Numbered from the stretch's first letter, positions 1-6,487 are shown. The stretch is DNA of 11,558 nucleotides from Methanobacteriota archaeon (GCA_023436175.1 JAEZKE010000050.1:1-11558), one strand, 5' to 3'. Program-made: numbers and translations. The notes: generated from the sequence alone by a model not told the origin.

Positions 1-82
1 ATGTTGAAGGAAATCGTAGCATGCAAATCTTCGATTTGCTGCTCCAAAAATTCTTCGAATTTTTGAGAGATTTCCTGAACAT
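1..82. repeat. Cloverleaf-like fold: outer stem enclosing two hairpins
   Basis: Bases 1-15 pair with 69-82. Eight pairs join 8-15 to 69-76, and five more join 1-5 to 78-82 across a small internal loop. The outer stem encloses the hairpins at 23-39 and 45-65, both with a TTC loop. This gives a three-way branched fold in DNA or RNA. The window begins at base 1, so the outer stem may be longer. Confidence 0.6.
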
Positions 83-258
83 TCGGAAATCGCGGATTTC
101 CGATGTTTGAGGAATGTAGTTCCTCAAACGCGAAAAACAAAGTTTTTCGCATGCCCCGAACACACAGTGTTCGAGGGCAGCAAAAACGTAGTTTTTGCAT
201 GCGTCAAACACAATTGTTTGACAGTGTTCGAGGGCCCCAAATCAAAGATTTGAGGGGC
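1..258. repeat. Dense array of nine different short DNA hairpins
   Basis: Nine near-perfect inverted repeats lie almost back to back. Their spans are 23-39, 45-65, 84-102, 106-128, 130-150, 157-173, 180-198, 203-222 and 238-252. Stems are 6 to 9 bp and loops mostly 3 nt (TTC, TTC, GCG, AAA, ACA, GTA, AAA), with two loops of 4 to 5 nt. Stem sequences differ, although several share a run of A followed by TC or AC. The first and last share the stem CAAATC/GATTTG with different loops. The hexamer GCATGC occurs at three junctions (19-24, 149-154, 197-202). The frame open across 103-345 is a by-product of this array. The array may extend left of the window. Its function is unknown. It could be a mobile or recombination-derived element, a structured RNA or a protein-binding site array. 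The structure is certain from the bases; any role is inference. Confidence 0.85.
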
Positions 259-284
259 GTTTATAAAAAATTAATTAGATTAAT

Positions 285-332
285 GGTATATATTAATACA
301 CAGACTAAAAATAAATTTATTTTAGGGGGAGA
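285..332 (+). promoter_or_regulatory. Promoter and RBS of the DUF169 gene
   Basis: A TATA-like box (TATATATTA, 287-295) predicts a transcription start near 315-320. A purine-rich ribosome binding site (GGGGGAGA, about 325-332) lies 9 nt before the ATG at 342. Between them, 305-325 is a near-perfect palindrome (CTAAAAATAAATTTATTTTAG, one extra A in the left half). It spans the expected transcription start and could be an operator. The promoter call rests on motif and spacing only. Confidence 0.45.
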
Positions 333-341
333 TTGGTTTAA

Positions 342-1046
342 ATGAACTATAAAGAACAGGCAGATGTTTTTAAAAAGATTTTTGGATTAAAATATGAACC
401 TATGGCTATTTCTTTTACCAACGATGAAATTTCAAGCGGTAGATATGAAAAAACATCCTTTTGCAGGGCAATGAAACTTGCCAGTGAGGGAGAGAGTTTT
501 GTAATTGATAAAGATGTTTCTGTCTGCCCTGGCAGCAGTCAATTCTGCGGTTTCAGTGAGATTCATTCCGGGCAAAAGAAAAGAAGGGTGCAGCAATTTC
601 TAACTAAAGGCGAGAAACTTACAAGCTCTATTGTTACATTTGAGAGAATGCAAAAATTATCGGTACCACCAGCCACGGATTTAGCTGATAGAATTGTAAT
701 AAGTCCATTAGATAAGGCGGAAATACGTCCTGATATGATTTTATTTTTATGTAATGCTGAACAGGCTTGCCGTCTTATAACATTAGATACGTATTGGGAT
801 GGTATATCACCAAAACAGCAGATTATAGGTGCGTTATGTTATTCGGCAATAGTTTATACTATAATGAGTGGAAATACAAATATGACTGTGGGAGATTGGA
901 CTGCGAGAAGTCATCAAGGGTTTGAACCAGATGTTATCTTTCTATCAGTACCCTATGAACGTGTACATAATTTAATAGCAGCTATACCTCACTGTTCTGC
1001 AGGAGATGCTGAAGCATATATACCTGAAGAATTCCAGTCAGATTAA
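342..1046 (+). CDS. DUF169 family protein
   Basis: This 234-residue protein matches the DUF169 family (Pfam PF02596, COG2043), found widely in methanogens and some anaerobic bacteria and without an established function. Family-like features include the opening with a YEPMAISF stretch at 18-25, the C-rich SVCPGSSQFCGF segment at 60-71, and a late hydrophobic region with the GDWTARS motif at 184-190. Seven cysteines (41, 62, 69, 137, 143, 166, 218) are many for a cytosolic protein of this size. They could bind metal or a cluster, which is inference. There is no signal peptide or membrane segment, so a cytosolic location is expected. The gene appears monocistronic: a 528-bp gap follows it and the hairpin array precedes it. 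The ATG start is supported by the GGGGGAGA site upstream. Confidence 0.85.
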   Translation: MNYKEQADVFKKIFGLKYEPMAISFTNDEISSGRYEKTSFCRAMKLASEGESFVIDKDVSVCPGSSQFCGFSEIHSGQKKRRVQQFLTKGEKLTSSIVTFERMQKLSVPPATDLADRIVISPLDKAEIRPDMILFLCNAEQACRLITLDTYWDGISPKQQIIGALCYSAIVYTIMSGNTNMTVGDWTARSHQGFEPDVIFLSVPYERVHNLIAAIPHCSAGDAEAYIPEEFQSD

Positions 1047-1574
1047 ACTTTTTAGGTGTGCTTTAATCGTTTTTTAATTCCATCTTTCATTATTTTCACT
1101 TTGAGATAGATATTATAATTTTTATCACTAAACTCAACTATTTTTAGCTGCATGGCTGTTCTATTTGGTCTATTATTTCTCATAGGCTAAACCGTGATTT
1201 ATATAAAAAATAGTACTAAAACATAATCGATATCCCATAGAGCGTGTCTATTATGAACATAGAGAAATAGTAAAAGACTCATTAAGTATCCTCTTTCAAA
1301 CTGGAAGAGCTACATGATTTTAGGAATTATAGTTATAATTACCAATTTATACATTTTTTGTTAGTTTATGTCTTTATTAAACACATAGTTTAAATTTACA
1401 GTTATATTTATTTTGTATTAAATTCTATGTCCTGAACATCTAACACGGATTTATACAATATTTTGAAGGATTTTAACAAGGGCAGTGGCATTTTTTATTT
1501 CATAAAGGACGGCGGGATCAGTTCTAATAATATTAAATTTTATAAATAAAGTATTACATAGGAAATTAAAAACA
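1047..1574. other. 528-bp gap with terminator-like T-run and no convincing gene
   Basis: An AT-rich stretch with a T6 run at about 1069-1074 may end the DUF169 transcript. Two short open frames have protein-like composition but no usable gene structure. Codons 1207-1317 (plus strand, preceded by a stop and lacking ATG) encode 36 residues. A TTG-started frame at 1463-1549 encodes 28 residues and contains KDFNKGSGIFYFIKDGG. Both may be worn remnants of older genes or chance frames. No RNA gene or repeat was recognised. The right end carries the promoter of the next gene. Confidence 0.5.
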
Positions 1575-1586
1575 GTGGAGGTTGAT
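1538..1586 (+). promoter_or_regulatory. Promoter and unusually placed RBS of the ferritin-like gene
   Basis: TTTATAAAT at 1538-1546 is a good archaeal TATA box and predicts transcription from about 1565-1570. The best ribosome binding site, GGAGGTTGAT (1577-1586), lies inside the open frame, overlapping the only early GTG (1575). The next in-frame ATG codons (1614, 1629) are too far from it for normal spacing. The codon at the expected distance is ATA (1590). Translation may start at GTG on a nearly leaderless message, or at a non-standard codon. Confidence 0.45.
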
Positions 1587-2822
1587 AATATAACTCAATT
1601 TAAACCATTTGAAATGGATGGAATTCCTATGGAATCTGAATATATGAACTGGGAAGAAGTAATTCAGGAACCATATGACAAAATGGATGTAGATCCATAT
1701 ACCCGTACCCGAGTTATTTTAATGAATGGAATTGAGACTAATTCTGTATTAACATCTCATGCAGTGGAGAGAATGGCTGATAATCCTGAAGTTAAGAAGC
1801 AAATGGCTGAAATACGCCGAGCAGACTCTCAACAACAGCAGACTGTGGACTGGCTTAACCCTCCCGATCAAACCATTCTGGAAACTACCCTTGGTTATGA
1901 ACAGGTAGCTGTAGATCTTACAGCAAACTTAGCTCAACACGAACATGATTCTTATGTGAAAAGTACACTGGATTTTGCACTGCTTGAGGATTTTGACCAC
2001 CTCTATAGATATGGATGCTTAATGCAAATCTTAAACGGTGAAGATCCAGAACAGATAACTAAGGGAAAAACTGACATTAAACCTGGAAGACCTACCAGTA
2101 TGGAGCACAGACATCCTGATGATTCCATGAGAAATCATTATGACAAGGATGGGGCCGAACTCAAGACAAAAATGAATTACATCACAATTACGTCCGGCGA
2201 ACAGCAAACTGAACTCTTCTACAAAACTCATGGAAACATGTGCAGTGATGATTTAGCACGTAAATTATATTCCGAAATTGCAGAAATTGAAGAGCAGCAT
2301 GTGACTCAATATGGATTATTAGGTGATCCAAATGAAACTATGCTTGAAAAAGTAGCAATGATACAACTTAATGAAGCATACAACTATTGTTCTGCCGCCC
2401 TGACAGAGCCAAACCGCAGGATAAAAAGGCTATGGGAACACTTTGCACAGATGGAAATCACCCATTTCAACATGTGCGCAGATTTAATTAAAAAACATGA
2501 AGGTAGAAACATCGAAGATATTATGCAGACTGACTCAATCCGGCCTATGATAGTTTTTGAACCTAATAAAAAGTATGTAGATAAGGTTTTAGAAGAACAG
2601 ATTGACCTCATGCCTTACAACATGGAATTTGTACACCTTGCAGATTTGCCTGATAACTGGCCGTCATTTAGGTATGAAAAAATGGTTAATTCTGACCGTG
2701 TCCCTTCAGAAGAAGTTGTAAAAGGTCTTGATGGTGGATTAGCAGAAAAAGAAAATGCAGAAATATACCAGAACTTCAGAAGACAGATGAATGAGAGAAT
2801 TCAAAGTTCTAACGCTAAATAA
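1575..2822 (+). CDS. Ferritin-like (probable diiron) four-helix-bundle protein
   Basis: No named family was recognised, but the 415-residue protein has the helix pattern of the ferritin-like superfamily. Helix 1 (about 101-126) carries E109 and an HEH cluster at 122-124. Helix 2 (127-150) has E138, D139 and H142. Helix 3 (225-247) has E239 and H242. Helix 4 (284-306) has E294 and H297. The repeated acid-x-x-His spacing (139/142, 239/242, 294/297) is what a carboxylate-bridged diiron site uses. A loop of about 75 residues (151-225), rich in D, H and K, separates the two helix pairs. N- and C-terminal extensions of roughly 100 residues make it far longer than a ferritin or rubrerythrin (about 140-190). 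No rubredoxin CxxC motif is present. It is probably cytosolic, perhaps in oxygen or iron handling, which is inference. The gene stands alone. GTG at 1575 is used as start, but see the RBS entry. Confidence 0.65.
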   Translation: MEVDNITQFKPFEMDGIPMESEYMNWEEVIQEPYDKMDVDPYTRTRVILMNGIETNSVLTSHAVERMADNPEVKKQMAEIRRADSQQQQTVDWLNPPDQTILETTLGYEQVAVDLTANLAQHEHDSYVKSTLDFALLEDFDHLYRYGCLMQILNGEDPEQITKGKTDIKPGRPTSMEHRHPDDSMRNHYDKDGAELKTKMNYITITSGEQQTELFYKTHGNMCSDDLARKLYSEIAEIEEQHVTQYGLLGDPNETMLEKVAMIQLNEAYNYCSAALTEPNRRIKRLWEHFAQMEITHFNMCADLIKKHEGRNIEDIMQTDSIRPMIVFEPNKKYVDKVLEEQIDLMPYNMEFVHLADLPDNWPSFRYEKMVNSDRVPSEEVVKGLDGGLAEKENAEIYQNFRRQMNERIQSSNAK

Positions 2823-3130
2823 ATGGTATCAATTTAAAACTTAATTTCTTTTTTATTTAAAAGAGTTCTTAACTTAATCCTGCAAAACTCAATGATAAGA
2901 TGTTAATATAATTTAAAACAAATTGAATCTTGATTTTAATACAGACTTTTTTTTATTTAATGGCCAGTGCACTAACTATTTTTCTAAATAAAAATCCCTC
3001 AAAATTTTAAGTCCTGATGAATTTAATTATCAAAATAAATCTCCGCTTTGACTTATTATAAATAAATGAGCTTAAGTACATTGAAATAATCAGATTAGTA
3101 GGTTACAGCTATTTTCAGCGGTTTAGTCCA
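2823..3130. terminator. T-run terminators in the gap after the ferritin-like gene
   Basis: A TTTCTTTTTTATTT tract at 2845-2858, about 25 nt after the stop, and a second run of eight T at 2947-2954 are typical archaeal intrinsic termination signals. The rest of this AT-rich stretch shows no open frame, repeat or RNA gene that could be supported. Confidence 0.45.
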
Positions 3131-3191
3131 TATTTAAATATAAAGTAGGGGAATAGTTTAGGTATATTATAAATTAATTTAATAGCGGGGA
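3131..3191 (+). promoter_or_regulatory. Promoter and RBS of the CPBP/SfsA operon
   Basis: An ATTTAAATATAA tract starting near 3131 is a plausible TATA box, with a second AT-rich candidate (TATTATAAATTA) about 35 nt later. The ribosome binding site GCGGGGA (3185-3191) sits 6 nt before a TTG codon at 3198. This spacing makes TTG the best start of the protease gene. Confidence 0.4.
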
Positions 3192-3197
3192 TTTATA

Positions 3198-4229
3198 TTG
3201 AATAAAACATTAAAAAGAGGACAACTGAAAAAAGAATTATCTGTATTTTTAATTATTACCTTTGCAGCGACTTATATTCTTCAATTTTTTATTTATAACA
3301 TCGCTGGTTACATACCATCTCCACCTTCTCAAATATGGACCGCCACGCTGGTATTGAGCATGTTTATACCTGCCACTGCAGCCATAACCTGCATGATTTA
3401 CTTCAAATCTAGTGCCCTTACCAGAGAATCAAAAATTGTATTTACATTCTTCTTACTTTATGTTGTTTTATTTTCCTTTGAGAACTATTATCAGCCAGTA
3501 ATGGGGAGTGTAATGGATCAGCCTGTTCTTTCAACCATTGTTGCAGTTTTAGGGATGTTAGCTGTGATACTGTTGAACTTGAAAAAGAAGTGGAGAAACG
3601 GTCTGAAAGCTTCAAAATTATCCTTTGGCAAGAACCGTAAATATTACCTCGTTTTGCCATTAACTGTTCTTTTAATACTTATTTTTCAGGGTATTATAGT
3701 TTATTTCAGTGGGTTAGGCGCTCCTGCTGTGGAGTTTAACATTTACACATTCTTCATAACATTGATACCTTATTTAATTTTTTCTTTCTTTACAATATGG
3801 GCATGGTACTTTGGAGAAGAATTTGGATGGAGAGTATACCTCCAGGACAGACTATTTCCGCTTTTAGGCAGTTATAAAGGTGTTCTGGTACTGGGTATCA
3901 TATGGGGCGCATGGCATTATCCAATGAATGCAATGGGCTATAATTTTCCAGGACAGCCCATTCTAGGTAATGTTTTAATGACAATTTTCACCATTGTAAT
4001 GGGTATTGTTTTAAGTTATGCGGTTTTAAAAACTGGAAGTGTCTGGGCAGCAATAATAATACATCTATTTAATAATAAAGCAGGTAATATCGTGGCAGCA
4101 TATCTTGCTTATTCCAGTAATGGTTTAATGGGTAATATTATGAGCAGTGTACTTCTGGGAATATTTGCACTGATTCTTTTGAGATCTAAAGTCTGGAAAA
4201 GAGTTGAAAGGGTTCCCAAAATTCAATGA
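3198..4229 (+). CDS. CPBP family intramembrane metalloprotease (CAAX/Abi type)
   Basis: This 343-residue integral membrane protein belongs to the CPBP/Abi (CAAX protease and related) family, PF02517. Its three signature motifs are in order near the C-terminus: EEFGWR (207-212, with the two glutamates and the arginine), WGAWH (236-240, catalytic-type His240) and HLFNN (289-293). Together they form the zinc-dependent active site in related proteases. About eight hydrophobic helices are visible (for example 14-36, 48-68, 80-94, 111-128, 149-171, 182-204, 227-246, 256-276), placing it in the cytoplasmic membrane. Family members cleave prenylated or other membrane peptides or process small peptides; its substrate cannot be told. 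The start is TTG, chosen for its RBS. The SfsA gene follows after 24 nt, so the two are probably cotranscribed. Confidence 0.88.
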   Translation: MNKTLKRGQLKKELSVFLIITFAATYILQFFIYNIAGYIPSPPSQIWTATLVLSMFIPATAAITCMIYFKSSALTRESKIVFTFFLLYVVLFSFENYYQPVMGSVMDQPVLSTIVAVLGMLAVILLNLKKKWRNGLKASKLSFGKNRKYYLVLPLTVLLILIFQGIIVYFSGLGAPAVEFNIYTFFITLIPYLIFSFFTIWAWYFGEEFGWRVYLQDRLFPLLGSYKGVLVLGIIWGAWHYPMNAMGYNFPGQPILGNVLMTIFTIVMGIVLSYAVLKTGSVWAAIIIHLFNNKAGNIVAAYLAYSSNGLMGNIMSSVLLGIFALILLRSKVWKRVERVPKIQ

Positions 4230-4253
4230 ATATACAATAGTTAGAGGTAAATT

Positions 4254-5015
4254 ATGGAAAATAATATGGTTCTCAAGTATAAAATGCCTTTGATAGAGGG
4301 AATAATAAAGCAGAGGAAGAGCCAGTTTACAATTGACGTTTTCATTAATGATGATGTGGTCCGATGTCACTGCCCAACTACTGGGCGGATTGGAGATATT
4401 GATTTATCAGGCATCCCCTGTTTACTGTCTAAAAGTGATAATCCAAAGCGTAAGACTCCTTATACTGTGGAAGCAGTTTCACTGGATCTACCTGAATCAA
4501 ATGAAAAATCGTGGATCGGAATTAACCAGAACGCAGCCAATCGATACGTGGAAAATGCTATAGTAAAAGGATTATTCTCAGATATGATTGGTGGAAATGA
4601 GTTAGTCCTCCGTGAACAGGTGCTTGGAAATTCTAAACTTGATTTTCTTGTTGGAGACACTTATGTTGAAGTAAAAACTCCCTTATTGAGTATACAGCTG
4701 CCTTATCCTGAACATATTAAAACAAAGAGTGCTGGCAAATTCAGTTCTACGGAACGTTTTATTAAACATATCAATGAACTGGCAGGCAGTCTTTCTGGCC
4801 ATCAGAGGGCAATTCTCTTAGTCTGTTTTATTTATGATAACCCTGGGTTTAAGGTTGAAGTCAGGAGTACCAATAGTGATTTTGTGGAAAATGAGGTACA
4901 GAAGTGTATTTTAAAAGGAATTGAAATATGGCAGGTAAACTTCAGTATTTCAAAAGAAAAAGTAAGGCTGCTGAAATATTTTGAGATAACCCGTAATTTT
5001 ATGGGGAAAAGCTAA
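4254..5015 (+). CDS. sfsA: SfsA family protein (DNA/RNA nuclease type)
   Basis: This 253-residue protein matches the SfsA family (PF03749). The N-terminal OB-like part contains HCPTTG (39-44). A middle WIGINQNAAN stretch (87-96) fits the family WxGxNTxxxN motif. A restriction-nuclease-like core follows with E121, D130 and the E139-x-K141 pair in YVEVK, the expected metal-dependent nuclease residues. The family usually reads VEVKNVTL here, whereas this protein has VEVKTPLL, and the later FPD-like segment reads LPYPE. The C-terminal half (TERFIKHINEL, RAILLVCFI) also fits. SfsA was first linked to maltose metabolism in E. coli and later described as a nuclease; the physiological role in archaea is unknown. 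The start ATG has an AGAGGTA site 6 nt upstream. The length is slightly above the usual 230. The last 14 codons lie in the first unit of a 51-bp tandem repeat, so the C-terminal end may have been remodelled. Confidence 0.88.
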   Translation: MENNMVLKYKMPLIEGIIKQRKSQFTIDVFINDDVVRCHCPTTGRIGDIDLSGIPCLLSKSDNPKRKTPYTVEAVSLDLPESNEKSWIGINQNAANRYVENAIVKGLFSDMIGGNELVLREQVLGNSKLDFLVGDTYVEVKTPLLSIQLPYPEHIKTKSAGKFSSTERFIKHINELAGSLSGHQRAILLVCFIYDNPGFKVEVRSTNSDFVENEVQKCILKGIEIWQVNFSISKEKVRLLKYFEITRNFMGKS

Positions 5016-5170
5016 TAATTGAGGAAATATTGGGGATAACACGTAATTTTATGGAGAAAGGTTAAATAATTGAGGAAGTATCGGGGATAACACATAATTT
5101 TATGAAGAAATATGGGATAATTGAGAAAATATCTGATGACGCATAACTTTATGAAGAAAGATTAGCTAAT
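4973..5170 (+). repeat. 51-bp tandem repeat running from the sfsA 3' end into the gap
   Basis: Four degenerate units begin at 4973, 5024, 5075 and 5126, the last one partial. Each contains a version of GAAATAT...GGATAAC...CGTAATTTTATG...GAAA...TTGAG. The first unit encodes the SfsA C-terminus (EITRNFMGKS plus stop). The second would encode EILGITRNFMEKG plus stop, the third EVSGITHNFMKK, and the fourth is the most worn. The period of 51 is 17 codons, but a one-base difference inside unit 1 shifts the frame between units. Divergence increases away from the gene, as expected if the expansion is old and only the first unit is under coding selection. Confidence 0.85.
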
Positions 5171-5179
5171 ATTTTAACT

Positions 5180-5308
5180 CTACTATTTAACATATTAAAA
5201 ATTTAAAATAATAGTAGTTGAAATATAATATTGGATGAAAATACTTTTAAGTTAAAGATTTTTAATCAATAATGAAAATAAAAAATTAAATTAATTTTAA
5301 TTGGTGAT
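5180..5308 (+). promoter_or_regulatory. Leader region with inverted repeat and RBS of the 67-residue gene
   Basis: An 8-bp inverted repeat, CTACTATT (5180-5187) and AATAGTAG (5210-5217), separated by 22 nt, could act as a terminator for the SfsA transcript or as an operator. Several AT-rich stretches could be TATA boxes, and none stands out. GGTGAT at 5303-5308 is a clear ribosome binding site 3 nt before the ATG. Confidence 0.35.
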
Positions 5309-5311
5309 AAT

Positions 5312-5515
5312 ATGGCAGAAATAAAGCAATTAGTAGTTGGTATAACCCGAGAGGGTGATATAATCGTTAAAAGTGGAAGAGGAAAAATGTATTCTGTTAA
5401 AAAAATCCCGGGTTTAAAATTCACTTGTGAAGATTTATTCCAAGATGTAGAAAAAGAGCTATACGCCACTATTGACACAGATGTTCAACCTTGGGAATGT
5501 ATCGCTATAGAATAG
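5312..5515 (+). CDS. Small uncharacterised 67-residue protein
   Basis: No family was recognised. The protein is short, acidic towards its C-terminus and soluble-looking, with no membrane helix. An alternating hydrophobic pattern at 6-30 suggests two or three beta strands (KQLVVGIT, GDIIVKSG, KMYSVKK). A short amphipathic helix may lie near 39-52. It ends with DVQPWECIAIE, giving two cysteines overall (39 and 63). The reading frame is well supported by the GGTGAT ribosome binding site, normal codon use and a hairpin-plus-T-run terminator after the stop. It is probably transcribed alone and converges with the HXXEE gene. Confidence 0.7.
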   Translation: MAEIKQLVVGITREGDIIVKSGRGKMYSVKKIPGLKFTCEDLFQDVEKELYATIDTDVQPWECIAIE

Positions 5516-5562
5516 GCGATTTTATATAAAATACATTTCAACATTATTTTTTTTATATTAAT

Positions 5563-5597
5563 AAGATGTACATTCTGTACAATATCTATTTTTTTTG
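5563..5597 (+). terminator. Hairpin plus T-run terminator
   Basis: TGTACA-TTC-TGTACA (5567-5581) is a perfect inverted repeat, extended by AGA/TCT with a small bulge, and is followed directly by a run of T at about 5589-5596. This hairpin and U-tract end the small gene upstream. An earlier T8 tract at 5547-5554 may assist. Confidence 0.5.
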
Positions 5598-5664
5598 AAT
5601 TTGTTTAAGTTCATTATTTCAACCAATTACTGTTTTACATGGCGTTATTGATTTAGAAGTCAAA

Positions 5665-6246
5665 TTAGTGGGCATTTACCTGTTTTTTGTAGTTCATTCT
5701 TATGGTGCTAAATACGATTACATGAAGTAATACTGCAAATAAGATTGAAAGAGCTGAGATTAACGCTGGAACCTGGATATAAGAATAGATTATGATTAAA
5801 GCATAGATACCTGCTGGAATTCCAAGTATTAAACTTATAATCAGTCCGGGATTATATTCTCGATTCCGCGCTGAGACAACTACATGGCTCAAACTGTTAA
5901 ATACTGCAAAATAAGGGATCCACAGGCCAAACATTATATTTATAAATGATAAATATGAGAAAATCGGCATGACGATCCATATAATTGGAATATTGACCCA
6001 GAATATGATTTTATCATTTAAAGGGAAATTACCTTCTTTAACCTTGAACACATTCCTGTTAACGTAATTTTTAAACCCGTTCCAGTTATGCTCCTCAAAC
6101 TGGTGCAGTAAATAAATAGGGAGCTGTAGCCAGATCAGAAATAGAAGTAAATTGTGAGGATTTATAAAAATGTAAATAAGTACGGCAGTTATAACTCCAA
6201 GAAAAAGACTTAATTTTGCCCAATTTTTATAAATCCAGCTGACCAT
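5665..6246 (-). CDS. HXXEE domain membrane protein
   Basis: This 193-residue protein matches the HXXEE family (PF13787), named for its HxxEE motif, seen here as H48-Q-F-E51-E52 with H53 after it. Other family-like conserved polar residues sit in or next to membrane helices: N85, N117 with H121, R127 and the YNPG turn (131-134). Five to six hydrophobic segments (about 10-29, 33-48, 79-97, 100-120, 134-156, 159-180) make it an integral membrane protein of the usual family length (150-200). Its function is unknown. Buried His/Glu residues suggest a metal-binding or enzymatic site, which is inference. The ATG start is preceded by a GAGGTA ribosome binding site (6254-6259). A broken membrane-protein frame lies just upstream on the same strand. 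Confidence 0.82.
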   Translation of the reverse strand: MVSWIYKNWAKLSLFLGVITAVLIYIFINPHNLLLFLIWLQLPIYLLHQFEEHNWNGFKNYVNRNVFKVKEGNFPLNDKIIFWVNIPIIWIVMPIFSYLSFINIMFGLWIPYFAVFNSLSHVVVSARNREYNPGLIISLILGIPAGIYALIIIYSYIQVPALISALSILFAVLLHVIVFSTIRMNYKKQVNAH

Positions 6247-6283
6247 CTGTTATACCTCAATATATTTTTAAAGGTGTTTTTTT

Positions 6284-6487
6284 CTATAAATTAACTAAAA
6301 ACAAATAATAGAGCGCTCCAAATACTAAAACAACTATTACATTTGCGGTTAACCGTTTCCAGAATTCATACTGGAAATATTTAAAATCTAAAAAGATTAT
6401 AACCGCTACTGCTACAAGTACATATATATATTGATTATCAGGTTTGCCATTTAAGTCCCAATTGTTTTTTATAAATCCTTCTATTAT
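6284..6487 (-). pseudogene. Startless remnant of a small membrane protein gene
   Basis: Sixty-seven codons on the minus strand are open and read like a real membrane protein tail. A polar opening (NNWDLNGKPDNQ) is followed by a hydrophobic helix (YVLVAVAVIIFL), an aromatic linker (KYFQYEFWKRL) and a second helix (NVIVVLVFGALYYLFLV) before the stop. No ATG or GTG occurs in the frame, and the only TTG lies six codons before the stop. In the same frame further upstream, an ATG at 6548-6550 opens 16 mostly hydrophobic codons that end in a stop, with a second stop just before this segment. The best reading is a gene decayed by 5' loss or stop mutations. A functional small protein with a non-standard start cannot be excluded. 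The family was not recognised. Confidence 0.5.

Noticed and set aside
1..258. CRISPR array
   Set aside because: The units differ in sequence, there are no identical direct repeats with spacers of regular length, and no cas gene is present.
103..345. 80-codon open frame on the plus strand
   Set aside because: It runs through the hairpin array, its translation is a by-product of the inverted repeats, and it overlaps the start of the DUF169 gene.
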